DNA of 64,000 nt from Ricinus communis (Eukaryota > Streptophyta > Magnoliopsida > Malpighiales > Euphorbiaceae): positions 10,850,001 through 10,914,000 of the forward strand of contig NC_063257.1 of the NCBI RefSeq assembly GCF_019578655.1. The letters are read 5' to 3'. A program made the position numbers and the translations under genes. The notes below the pieces were generated by a model that was not told the DNA's origin, searched no databases, and saw only the letters and a program-made list of their open reading frames with translations. Position 1 is the first letter of the stretch; each line of letters opens with the position of its first letter. Positions 23,045 through 35,240 of this stretch are shown one piece after another.

Positions 23045-26000
23045 TCATCGTGGCAGGGAAAAACCTTCTTCGCGGCATTGAGTTCTGATATCTTGCATAA
23101 GCCGTTGAAGGAGACTGGGGTTGCTTGTAACGATAGCATCTACGCGCTCAATCAACATCCTTCGCATGGAATCTACATCATCGACAGTCCAAGCGTATAC
23201 CTGCTTGTTCCTCCTGTTAATAACCAGATATCAGATATCAAACATTTGCCTTTACTTTTACAAAGGCTGTATAATGTACCGCGCATCACAGTGCAAATCA
23301 TACCCGTGCAGAATTCTCACTAGTTTTTCGTCAATTAATGGATGGTATATACCAACCACCCTAGCTCCCTTCATCCTCAACAAGTTCATTCTATTGCCTG
23401 TTTTAGGGTCCACCATAACGATATAGCCCGCCTATATAAAGATATGAAAACTTCGAAAATCAGCATCACTAAAACTGGTGGAAAATATCATATCTGGTGT
23501 AGTGTTACTATCATTTAATAATAGACATTAAAAATCAAACATATAATTTTATTGAAAGATCCAAAGGTGGCATAAACTACCCAGGGTTATTACTCATTAA
23601 GTTCTAACTAAACTGTTACATTGGCACAGGAAGGTTTAACTTAGGCAACCTCATATCGAGGTGATAGCTAATGCTTACTCTGTGCCTTGTAAACATCTAC
23701 ATAAGCACTACAACCCTCTTTATAAAATGATCCAAGGTCTAAGCTCAGTACCAGTCACCCTGGAACCCAGTAGAAATGATAATAAAAGAATACCAAATTT
23801 CCTTCCTTCCAGTTGTTCTTTTTCCAGACAATCAGAATTAAGAAACTGTACCACACAGCAATCACATCCTAACCCATCCAAACATTCTTTAGAAGAAAAA
23901 AAAAGATCTTAGAAATATAAGTAAGTTCAATTGATTTACCGTAACATTTGATGACTGTTTGATGACATCCCTGACTAAATTGTCACCTTTAGCCCAAACA
24001 AGGCAATTCCTACATTGTGCTCGGTCAACCTGAAAACTTTGACATTCAAAGTATAAGGATTACATATCATGAGACCAATACAAGCTGAAAATGAAATTTC
24101 AAATTCTGTTCATGGAGAATTTATAAAAATAGAAAAAGGAAACAAATCTCACAACTGAAAGGATATCCTTGGCGAGTCCCTTTTCATATGATGGAGGCCC
24201 AGCCTTTGCATCTAGAATTACCTGCCGTACTGAAGTTGAAATCAACTGAAAAAAAATGTGAACCAGCAGTCCATTAACATTTATTGCAGTAGTTTTGACA
24301 GACTATATGAGAGACAGAAAAAAAAAAAAAAACAATAACCATGCCCCAGCCATAATATCTTATTATTTTATTTAACTGATATTGGAAATCACAAATATGC
24401 CAAAATCAGAAGTATGACATTGCGGATAAGACAGAAAATCTCCTGATATTACCTTCAAAGCCTCTTCAATAGTGGGAATTGTTTGATCATGAAACTCCTC
24501 TGCAGGCTGATGAGGCACATATAGTTCTTTAATCTACAACCACAAACTAAGGCATAGTCTCAATCAACATTACTAAATTCAAATGAAATAAAGCATAGCT
24601 TTGCCTAAAAAAATCTTGAACATTAAGGTGTTCCTATTAATTGAGGTTAATATAAAATGCTTCTCTCATTACAAGATCATGTGAATTAGCATAATTGCCA
24701 AAAAAGAATATCAGAACAGCTTTATACATCTTCATAAAACAATGACTTTTCAAATATTTTTATGCTAATAAGTTTAACTCAGATGCTGGTTACAATAGGT
24801 AGGTTCCCATTAAGCAAATTTTAAGTAAAACATGGTTGTACAAACCTAATGGAAGACATACATGACTACTGAAGAACATTATTATTGCAACACAAGACAT
24901 CAAGAGCCAAGACAATATAATGAATACCTGAATTCAACCAACTGCCATTAGTTCTTTAAGTAAAATGACTATTTAGCTATCATGGCAATTAGAGGAACTT
25001 CTTTAACACAGTCAACAGTATATAACCAAGTCAGCAATTCTCACCTCTTTCATGCTCAAGTACCCAACTTTAGAAGTATTATGACCAGATATCTGCTGCA
25101 AATCCCTGCCTGTGTCATGCACAAGTCAAGCCTCCAAGAAGTGCAAAACTAAATTTAAATAAAGAACCTACGACTACCAATCTATCACACTCGAACAATG
25201 ATATTACCCATTTCCAAGTATTCATTTGTAAATATTTGGAACAACTATTCCTTGAATTCAGGCAGAAAACAAGACATAAATTAAACCCCATATGTTAAAC
25301 ATAAAACTATATATACATTGGAATAACAATATTAGAAAGGTCAGACACACGCATTGAGTACAAATTAAACAATAGAATTGTATTCTTCTAAAATCATGTC
25401 TTCTTTTCTTTTGCATGACATCATTTCCTTCAAAATGCCTTGTGTTATTTTAATTATTCAAAATTGAGTTCTAGCAACCATGGGCTTTCCAAACGCAAGA
25501 ATTCGACTAAACTGAACCGAATTCTAGCATTTTTAAACTTAAAACCAAACATACACTAATAATAATGATGATGAAGAAGAACAAAAGAACAAAACTTATA
25601 GACCTGTCATGGAGTGCAAATAGAGCACCATCTAAAGAACGAGAAACATCAATCTCAATACAATCAGCTCGAGAACGAATCGCCAAATGATAAGCAGCCA
25701 TCTGTCAAAGTGATATTCAAAATCAAATAAATAAAATGAAGTAGAAAAAAAAAAAAAAGCTTTATAATAGAAGAGAAAGAAAAGAAACAAACTGGAAAAA
25801 TGCGTACTGTATTAGGGAAAGCATGAGTGGAATCACCGCCATGAGCACATACAAGAGGAGGATTATTAAGCCAACCACACCTTCTTACTCGCATCTATGC
25901 ATAAAAAATTCTAACAATTATTAAAATTCGCTTAAATGTCATAAACTGTGCAAGATAGATTGAGAGAGAGAGAGAGGGTTTTGTATATTTTACTTGATGG

Positions 26001-26191
26001 AAGTGACGGAGTCTGAAGTGGAAGAAAAGAGGGGGCAAGAGAGCAATGAAGGCGAGTCCTATTATTATCAACCGAAATGTTCTGCGAGAGGAGGTTAGTC
26101 TTAATATTGGGAACCCATTAACAATGCGACTCTGTGAGAGTGGTGGTGGTAGCAGCCGTCTTCTTCCGCCGAATCTGCCACCGATTGCCAT
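23045..26191 (-). CDS. GDPD4: glycerophosphodiester phosphodiesterase, GDPD4-like
   Basis: Nine exons, all in phase: 26191-25994, 25894-25808, 25701-25604, 25105-25045, 24533-24453, 24245-24153, 24029-23940, 23431-23304 and 23213-23045, giving 334 aa. A basic N-terminus precedes one membrane segment (about 40-59), so it is probably a membrane-anchored or signal-anchored protein. The GDPD TIM-barrel follows. VCAHGG puts the first catalytic His at 84. CIEIDVSRSLDGALFALHD supplies Glu111, Asp113 and His126. VILDAK (184-189) and the C-terminal VYAWTVDDVDSMRRML and DAIVTSNP match the family end. GDPDs cleave glycerophosphodiesters to glycerol-3-phosphate and an alcohol. The first motif reads HGG rather than the usual HRG, and FPNT replaces PENT. 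Length matches the small plant GDPD4 type. Confidence 0.92.
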
Positions 26192-27512
26192 TTGGATCTT
26201 TGACCACAGAAAGAGAGAAGTCTGGCAGGTGGATGCAATTGAATTTGAATAGCAGTTTATTCAGTTTGATCCATCCATTTTCCTTTCTTTCTTGTTTTTC
26301 CTTCTGTTCGATTGTTAGCGACAGTACAACATGCTTTCTTTTCTTAATTACTATCTTCCTCCATTTTTTTTCTCTGATTTATACTTTTACCTATTTTTTT
26401 AAGAAAACCAAATGAAATCAAATTTTTAGTTTCGAAATCCTTCTAAAAAAATATACTTTCTCCGTCCGTCCAATCCTAATAAATAATTTTTAATTTACAT
26501 AGAGTTTGATTCAGCTTGTTTCAACTAATATTAATATTTTTAATTATTTTTTATTAAATAATATTAAATATTAATATTAATAAATTTATCAATTTATTTA
26601 TAATTTTTGAGATCTGAATAAAAAGCCTTTTATTTTAAAAATCAAAATATTTATATAATAATCTATAATTTTAAAATTAAATAAGTAAAAATTAACTATT
26701 ATTATTGGAATAATAATTTTTCTTAAAATCATACGTTTAAAATTAAATAAATCTTATGACTATGGAGATGTTATAATTTAATAGAAGATTTAAATATTAT
26801 AATTTTTTTTATATATATAGTATTTAATTTTAGTAATAAAATAGTAGAAATCAGAATGTAAGACGTAATTATTTTATTATGCTATATAAATAAAATTAAT
26901 GAGATGAAGTAAAATTATAAAAAATATAATATATAATATATATTTTTATAAGATTATATATATAAATATTATTAAAATTCTAAAAATTTATAATCTATAA
27001 TTAGTCTAAATTAAAACATAATTTTTATTACTATATAAAAATTATTTATGTATAAAATATTGCTATACGGAGATTTTATTATAATGTTTTGAAATTATAA
27101 TATTAAAATTTATATTAATTAATAGAAAGTATTATCAGTATTTAATAAAAACGATCAAACTTTGAAAAAAATTAAAAAGAATAATCTATCAAAATCGGAC
27201 ACACGAAGCATATAATTTGATATGGTATTCTTTAATCTAAATGATTTTTATTCATACTCTATCACTTATTAATTTGTTAATTCTTATGAGTAATTTTCCA
27301 ATCAAAATAATTTTATAACATCCTACTGATTTTGGGCCGAATTTATGGCCCAATGCCTCAGCATCAACTGCGGGCTGGGCTTTGCTTTGCTTCAGTCTCA
27401 CTCATTTCGTCATTTCCCTCCAAAATGAAATTTATGCACACATCCATAACCAAAATCTCTGTTTCACCTCGTCTCAGAGACGATCGCAGTTGAATTTTCT
27501 TTTTTCTGAAAG
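26192..27512. promoter_or_regulatory. divergent promoter region between GDPD4 and the coiled-coil gene
   Basis: The two genes are transcribed away from this 1.3-kb region. The middle (26450-27300) is very AT-rich with no features. The GDPD-proximal part (26192-26400) is T/C-rich. The coiled-coil-proximal part carries the TGGGCC/T cluster given separately. No gene is seen. Confidence 0.5.
27333..27381 (+). promoter_or_regulatory. cluster of site II (TGGGCC/T) motifs
   Basis: TGGGCC at 27333-27338, GGCCCA (its complement) at 27347-27352 and TGGGCT at 27376-27381, 130-180 bp upstream of the coiled-coil gene ATG. In plants TGGGCY site II elements bind TCP factors and mark genes active in proliferating cells. 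The link is inference from motif and position. Confidence 0.5.
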
Positions 27513-27938
27513 ATGGAGGACTACTTGCAGTACATGAAGACTCTTCGCTCTCAAATGAACGGTATCTCTCTATACGCCTGTGTTGTATTTATAGATTAGA
27601 ATCAGAATTATCTACGAAACTTATCTAACGAAGCATTGAATTTGCATATATCTACGGATATAAGATTGAAAATCGCAATAATAGTGGCGCTTTAAATCGA
27701 AAGAAGTGGTTTCTCTTTTTATATTTAGATGTGGAAGATCAGGCAGCCAAGGTATCAGTTGAGGAGCAGTCGCAGATCGTTACTATTCAAACGTTGGAGG
27801 CTGACCTCAATTCTGGTCTGCTTCTTCTTCTTTTTTTTCTTTTAATTTATTGGATTAATTCTTATTTTTAAATAAGAGCACATACATGCTGTTTTACTTA
27901 ATTAGACATGCTTTCTGATTAGTATGTGTGTTTTTATG

Positions 27939-27980
<42 letters not shown>

Positions 27981-30900
27981 ATGTACGTATGTATATAAAT
28001 TGAATTTTGTTGAACGGACATAAATGAATGTAGCTTGCGTTTGGATAGTTAGGGATTTGAAATGAAAGTGTTGTTGTTTGAATTACTTAAACTAGGTCTT
28101 CATTGTATAGATTTTCAATGAGAGAGTGGATTGCTAAATGGAATTGGTTGAATGTGTTTTTTGCAGTCCTTTATTACTCGAAATGTTTGGATTTCAATTG
28201 TTCTGAAAAAATACAACTTTGTATTTATCATTGTAATTTTTCATCTAATATTTGTTGTATCAAATTTGTTTACTTATTTTATGGTTTACACTTTTGTTAC
28301 ACTGTTGAATTTAATGCGGATGAAGAAGAGAGTAATATTTCTATGGATATTTTAATTTTAAGAAGAAAGAACTTGAACACTGGTTGTGATTTGCGGCAAG
28401 CATTGTGAGCTTGACTAGTATAAATCAGTATGACATATATGATGTTTATTGTCGATTTTAATTCGCTTTTCGTTTGGTGAGGTGAAAATTACTGTTGGTG
28501 CTTGCGTTGAGTAAAATTTTATTTTTATGTTTATTTTTTTGGAATTCTTAAATTGCAATCATTGCAAAGTTTGGTGTCAAACAGGGTAACTTCTATTCAT
28601 TCAACGGATGTTCAATCACCTAGGGAGTTACAAGCAAATAAAAATTGCTTGCATGTGTCATTGACGTCTTTGTTACCCTAGTGAGGTCGAATGACATGTT
28701 CATTGCCGTGCTTGACTCGACAGACAAAGTTTTTCTGACACTTCTCTGTAAAATATCGGTTCTTTTGTCAGTGTTCTAATAAATAGTTTGTTTTGAAATT
28801 TGAATGAATCTGATTTTGACATTTCACAAGGGAAAAATTGCGGCAAACCAAAGTGTAAAATCATATTAGACATGACATCACTATCATATAACCATAAAAC
28901 TTCTAATTTTCAGACGGCTCATTGGTGTTGTATCCTAGCCTTGTTAAGGATAGTACTCGGAATCATGTTCTTAGATTTTAGTTCTCTCGTCATTTTTCTT
29001 GTCCTTGATGTTCTTTGAACCAGTTCATTACTTTTGCAGCAAAATCTGAAACAAAAAGACTTAAAGAAGACATTGAGCTAATGATACAGGCTAAAGGGCA
29101 GATATGCTCACAGATATTGGAAAAACAGAGAAAGATTGCTTCTTTGGAGTTCGATTCTTCCACACTTTCCCAGGTATTGTATGAATAGTCAACTCGAATC
29201 TAACCTGAAGAAGTAATTTTATGAAAAAGAAGAAAACATGAAACATCAAAGTCAAATTTAGGCACAAATTAGGCACTGGACAACCCCATATTGCAACTTT
29301 GATCACCGAAAAAGTCGAAGGTTCAGATAGTGAAATCTTTATTTCCCACAAAGAGGATCCTACCTGTCTTCCCTCTGTTTTATTTCAATGTAAAATATAC
29401 ATTGATAGGAAGAAAAAGCTCACTGAACTAGTTTATGTACATACGTGGGGTTTTGAGTTGATGCTCAAAACTGCATCAACTACATGTGAGAATGTTGTGT
29501 ACTTATGTGTTATAACTTCCTATAGATACTAGATATTTGGAGGTACAGATAGGTTGCACATGAGAGGGTATCTTGAACAGTATAGTTCTCCTTTTGGTCA
29601 AGGAAATGAATGAGTTGGCTAAATCTTGATTGTCGAGAAAGAAGTAATACACATGTACTGTAACCGCAAACGTCCACTACAATGGTGTTGGAACTTTGTG
29701 TGGATAACGAGGGTGTAGTGAGCTGTCAACTATGAGGCATCTCTGAATGCAAATTTTGAGCTCTAAAACTACCTCAATTCACTGGGTGTTTAAGATGGAG
29801 ATAGGTTGAAGTTATAGGAATATTATGTATACAAGTACTGTGTACTTTGTAATGAAATGACTAAGTTGGTCAAGACTTGATTTCTCAAGAAGAAGCATCT
29901 AGTAAGCATGTCCTTTTATTCTTATTATAGCATCTAAAGTTGTTAATTTGCAGACACTGGAGCTTATTCAACAAGAAAGGGTCAGTTTATCTGCCAAACT
30001 CGTACTGAAGAGGTAGTGAAAGCACAAACTGCAATCATTAATAGCTTAAATCTATATGATAATACTAACTGAATTTTGATGTATTCACCACAACAGTGAA
30101 TACTATGCCAAGGTTGCAGATGAACTTAATTCCAAGCTTCAGCAACAACAGGTTTGATTCCTGAAGTTCTATTTGCATAAAATTAACATTCCATGCTGTA
30201 TTATTTTAAGTTGCAAGTTATTGCACACTTTTGCTTTGGCCAGGACTGGATTAATTCTCACAAAACGAGCGGAAAATTGAGAGAGCAAGCGGTTGGTACT
30301 CTATATCTGATTTTCTATTTTTCATTTCCTTTTCTTATAAGATAAAATACTAAAAGGAAGGCACAAAGGTAGCACAATCTGTTTATGCAAGACATTACTT
30401 GTGAAGAACCTTGGCATATCATTTCCCATATCTTACAAATTAAGTACGGCAGATGCAAACAAAATCATATGAAACAAGGACATGGGCGCAACAGTTTCAT
30501 TTTAGTACTAGTAGGGCCTAAAGATCCATAAAACTCTTCCCCATGCAAACAAACCAGAAGACATAGTCTTCTAGGCTAATTGTACAAGTTTGTTTCTAAA
30601 ATTTAACTCCAGCCACCAAATCCCAAGCAGTGTGGCAACACCACCCGATGTACATAAGCAGACAAAAGTTATAAACTAGGGGATTCTTATGGTGGTGTAC
30701 TGTTAGAGTAAATGATAAAATAATTCCCCCTCTACTTTACTCTTACAATCTCTCTATGCTCCCTTTCCTTGGAATGCTTCTAATGAATTCAGATTTTAGC
30801 CAGTCCTTAGCCAAAGTGGGCTTGATGAAGTTGAAATTAATAAATAGAAAAAAGACTTCTATTGCTGGATGGTAAGATAGAAGCAGAGTATGATTTTCTA

Positions 30901-33900
30901 GTCTCTAGAGAGTTTAGTCATTAGTAGCTTTTTGGACAAGTTCTGAAATTCTTTCATCCTTGAAAATATCTTAATCACTATGGTGGCTAAAACAATCATT
31001 GCCCAATAAATTTAAAGATAAAGCCTTCAACTAATAATAAGTATATTTACTGTTCGGCCAGTGTTTGGCCCATATGCATGCGTGTTTATGCCTGCTTGTA
31101 TGCAAGTTTTTGCTATTCTACATAAATATCCACTAATACATATAATTCCCTGAATGCTTCGCTGGAGAAAATGAAATTTTACTGTTATGTTATCCTAGGG
31201 TAGAATAAATTCCCTTGATTTGCTGAATATATAACCTCCTGGGTTGAAGATATGTGGTATTTTCAATCTCTTCCTGCTTGTTTCTTATGATGATGTTGTA
31301 TAGTATTGCAACCATGATAATGCTTGGACTGCTTAAAGTGATATTTCTTGTCAAAATGTAGCTTTAGTTTTATCAGATGATCTCCTTAACTGTGATTCTA
31401 CATGATCTCTAAGGGTTTCAAATACCTTTGCGCAGATATTATCATTGGGATTTGGAACTATTCTGACTTGAAATTATGCAGGTCAAGGATAATGATGCTG
31501 AGCAAGCAGCGGAAACTGGAGGTATGGCTCTTTGCAAAGGATGAAACAGTTAACACATGCACTTTAGTTTTGACGTTTTAACTTATGAAGGATAGGATAT
31601 GTTAGAGATAGCATCCTGTAAATCATTCATCACGTTACTGCCACGTCTCTGCTACATGTTGGTTTGAAAGTAACACCAATTCAATGCGTTTCTTTTTTCT
31701 CAGATACATCATTAGGTTTCTGGATTTGGTACGGAAGAATGATTATTCTATTGCATATGCATCACAAGAAATTACTGAAGTATCAAAGTGTGTAATACAG
31801 GTTTCTAGCATGTAGAACCAAAATTTGGGATATATCGTAAGTTGCCACTTATGAGTTGTTTTACTTCATGAATATCTTAAAATGGACTAAGCAAAGGATA
31901 AGCCAAAGTTTAAGTAGTCATGTCAGGCTGTAAAAACTTTCAACATGCTCAATTTAAGGGCTTCAATGAGTACAGTCCAGGTATTCTGACTTCAAATTTT
32001 CAATTTCCTTAATTGTTTAATCCATAAATCCACAAACTCAAAGCCAAAGGTTGAATATTATTTATAAGTGTTAAAAACCAAGTAGGCGTTTTCTTGCTTG
32101 AAAATTATGCTTTTACAAAGTACAAGAAAGCAAAAGCAAAAGATAATAAAGGACATTCTTGTGTTAATTTATTTGCAAGTTACTAATGTCAAGATTCCAC
32201 CCAAATAGCTTTAAGACTAATAGTTAAATAAGGGAGGACCATAATTGGCACAGAGTTCCTCTAGTTTAATTGAAAGCTTTGGCTAAAACTGACACAAGCA
32301 CTATAGTTTTAGTTTTCGTGGGTCATTAGGTCTCTTTAAGAACTTAAAGAATTCATCATTGAAGGTCAATTCTGGAGATTTTACACAAGCAGCTAGAAAG
32401 AAATTCATTTGATGGGTCACAAGGAGACCTCATTAACATGATGAGAATAATTTTTAACCCTTAAGAGAGTTCTTAAAGAATTTTTTGACAAATATCATAT
32501 TTACCATCATGCATACTCCTTGAATGTCTTATACAAACCCCTAAACCCATATCTGACTTGGCTTTATCCTGAAGGTCTTAGGCATTTGATGTTAGGACCT
32601 TTCTGCTTTTGTGAATAAATATGTTAAGGATGGAAGGAAAAAGAGCAAGAAGCAAACTTTTTAGTTAACAAACTCCTCATCCTAATCCGGACCTACATAA
32701 CATGAATTCCTAGAAAATCCTTGTCAAGATATATTCTTTCACTACTTCTGTTATATCCTGAAATTATTCACTGTCTGTAGTTTTGAAAGTGGAATATTTA
32801 TAATTTGCATTTCACTGGTCTTATCTTTCAGGGAGGTCCCCCATTGATAGCCGCCTCAGAATGGACAATATGGTAAACAAAATCCTTCCACCAATGCAAA
32901 CACTAAAAGAAGAGTTGCAATGTTCTAATCAATCCTTGGAATATCAGGGTGATGATGCAAGGAAGAAACTAATGGCCAAGGTGGATTGTGCCAAAGCTAA
33001 GCTTGATGAAGTCGGACGAATGAAATCTGAACTTGCTACTGAGAATAGCAAGGTTGCTTAGCTACAACTTCCTCTGCACTGATTATATATGTCAATGTGA
33101 AATGTCTCTACCGCATGGCATTTATATTCTAATATTTGGACCTTCACTTAAGTCTGGCAGTTTGCTTCTTCTCTCTGTCTCTGTATCTTTTTTCTTTTTA
33201 GAAAAAATATGCTGATGGATTTCATATATATCCATCAGATGGAACTAGGTTGTCTGCTTATTTGGTTGATTGAACTCTTCCTTTCTTTTTTTTGTTTTTA
33301 TAGTATAATTTTGTGCAATGTTAATATCCCGCAAAAATCAAGTTTATCTTTTACTCCTTCAATCCGTCAATTTTTAGCTTGTTTAAGTCAATGATGTTCT
33401 GATAAAGGTACCTAAACTATGTCCAAGGTTAAGGCCCCAGAGAAATAAATGAGATTTTCCTTAAGGAATTTATCTGTCCCAATATCTTGTTTTCTATTTA
33501 TATTATCAATATTTCTTGTTGCAAAGAAATTTTTTGAAGTCATTTTTCTTCTACGTCTGGTGGGGAAAAGAATTGTGATATGCAACTATTGACTGTTTTC
33601 CTGGCATGCATTATCTGGCCATGTTTTGCAATGTCCCCGAGCTCTTGCTAAGTGTTTTATGAAGTTTCCAATACACTTTCTCTTAACATTGATGTATTCC
33701 CAAGTCCTTAGAAGAGAGCTACTACTTCCAGGAGAAAGAGAAATGTATGCTGGATATTTTGTTTTTCCTTTGTAGTTGTTGTATGATTGATGGCTTGTGT
33801 CAATCCAGGTGAAGCAATCTATTGAGCAAGTGAGGTGCAGTGCAAAAGAATTTAAGGTTAGCTGTTTGCTCGGCCTCTGTATGCTTGTGGATACATGTGT

Positions 33901-34539
33901 TTGTGCATGCTAATTATTTGGACCAAGATTTTATTTCTTGGAATCAATCACCAAGGTTTACAGTAGTCAGTAACGTCCCACTTTTATGTGTTGTCTCTAG
34001 CTCGAACCAATTGTTTTACTGTCTCTACTATCGAGAAAATAGTTAGATAATTCATTGATGAGGTTTGCTAGATAACACTGAACATCCAAACCTTTTGAAT
34101 TGAAATGGACTCAGAGTGGCTGTTAGTTCTATAATTGCTTATATTCTCCTGTAATTCTCCTCTATGATCTCTCCATGAATGTCTTCATGACTCTAGCCTG
34201 AGCTTCTTGCAATGGACACTACAACCCTTGAAGAGGAATATAAAGCCCTTTTATCTGATAAGGCTGGAGAATTTGAGTATTTGCAATCTCTTCAAGACCA
34301 GATTGACAAACTCAAGGTAAATTTTGCTATGAGTTTTGCTGTTGTGCTCTGCAGAAATTGCATGTCCGGGGACCACTATCCATTCCCAGAAAAGTCAATC
34401 TGCAACGACTTTGACGTTAAATTTTGCTAAAAGTTCCTGTTCTAATCCTGGAGTCCCCTTCTTTTTGCAGGGTATTTCTCATATGATTAAATGTGCATGT
34501 GGAATGGAATACAAGGTGGAAATGGATCTTTGTGCATGA
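27513..34539 (+). CDS. conserved-looking coiled-coil protein, function unknown
   Basis: Eleven exons in consistent phase: 27513-27561, 27729-27815, 29040-29173, 29954-30012, 30097-30151, 30244-30291, 31482-31521, 32832-33052, 33809-33856, 34197-34316 and 34471-34539. The product is about 309 aa. Nearly all of it is predicted coiled coil by eye: heptad-rich Leu/Ile/Lys/Glu/Gln from MEDYLQYMKTLRSQMN through the exon-10 segment DKAGEFEYLQSLQDQIDKLK. A short loop around residues 180-190 (GRSPIDSRLRM) may break it. The tail ends KCACGMEYKVEMDLCA, with three cysteines, unlike a coiled coil. I do not recognise a named family. The architecture resembles kinetochore, augmin or vesicle-tether subunits, but no specific signature supports any of these. 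Site II motifs upstream suggest expression in dividing cells. Confidence 0.8.
27941..27976. repeat. (AT)n(GT)n microsatellite in intron 2
   Basis: AT repeats run into about 14 GT units and then TATGTATG variants, inside intron 2 of the coiled-coil gene. Confidence 0.85.
29536..29910. repeat. diverged direct repeat in intron 3 of the coiled-coil gene
   Basis: A ~115-bp stretch at 29536-29655 resembles 29790-29910. Both have AGATAGGTTG, later GAAATGA with (A/G)AGTTGG, CTTGATT, a GAGAA/AAGAAG run and CATGT at the end. Identity is partial and the copies are about 250 bp apart. Confidence 0.5.
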
Positions 34540-35240
34540 AATCAGTATGGATGTGAACATTGGAAGTTGAACTTGGTTAAGGAGGTGTGGGATATCAGTC
34601 ATATACTTGAATCCTGACAATCTGTGCAGGTAATTTTGTAAGAGGACAACTATTAATGCAGCTTTCCTATAAGGTAGTATGACTATAACTGGTGGTATAT
34701 GATGACTTGGAAAATTGTTAACATCTTTGTGATACCAACTGCATGTATAGCTTGTCAAGAGAATACTTCTATGTGATAATTCCTTGATATCCTTGTTGAC
34801 TCTATGATATCTGCTGCAAAATGAATAAATCATTTGTACCAAATTTTTTCATCACTTCTGTGTCGGATTCACATAAATTGTCATAAACATTGCTCACCTC
34901 ATAGCACCGCAGTTCTCCATCCACTTGCGCACATTGCTTACCTCATAGTACTGCATTTGTCCATCCACTTCTGCACATACATTGCTCTTCCATGCACACC
35001 ATTATGATTCTTTTATGAAGGGGACTAAGAGTCATGTCAAAATACCAATAGGAATATCTAAAAGTTTATCTTTGTCATGTAATTGAAATTGAGGTAAAGA
35101 TGCACATCATGATTGAATTTAGGTACAGATGTACTTTGGTATATGTTTTGCATTTTGCATTACTTATGCAAGTGTATTCACGAATAACTTCATAAAAAAA
35201 AAAAAAAAAAAAAAGAAGAGAACTATATCAAGAATAAAGA
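34540..35240. other. convergent 3' spacer between the coiled-coil gene and SPS
   Basis: The two genes point at each other across 700 bp, so both 3'UTRs lie here. It contains a short tandem repeat (34888-34990) and an A21 run (35194-35214). No additional gene is seen. Confidence 0.55.
34888..34990. repeat. 44-48 bp tandem repeat, about 2.2 copies
   Basis: Units begin at 34888, 34932 and 34980 with CATTGCT(C/T)ACCTCATAG, followed by a GCA-containing segment and CCATCCACTT. The second copy differs from the first by several substitutions and small indels. Confidence 0.7.

Noticed and set aside
34417..34842. 141-codon minus-strand frame
   Set aside because: It is antisense to the last coiled-coil exon and 3'UTR, and has no domain.
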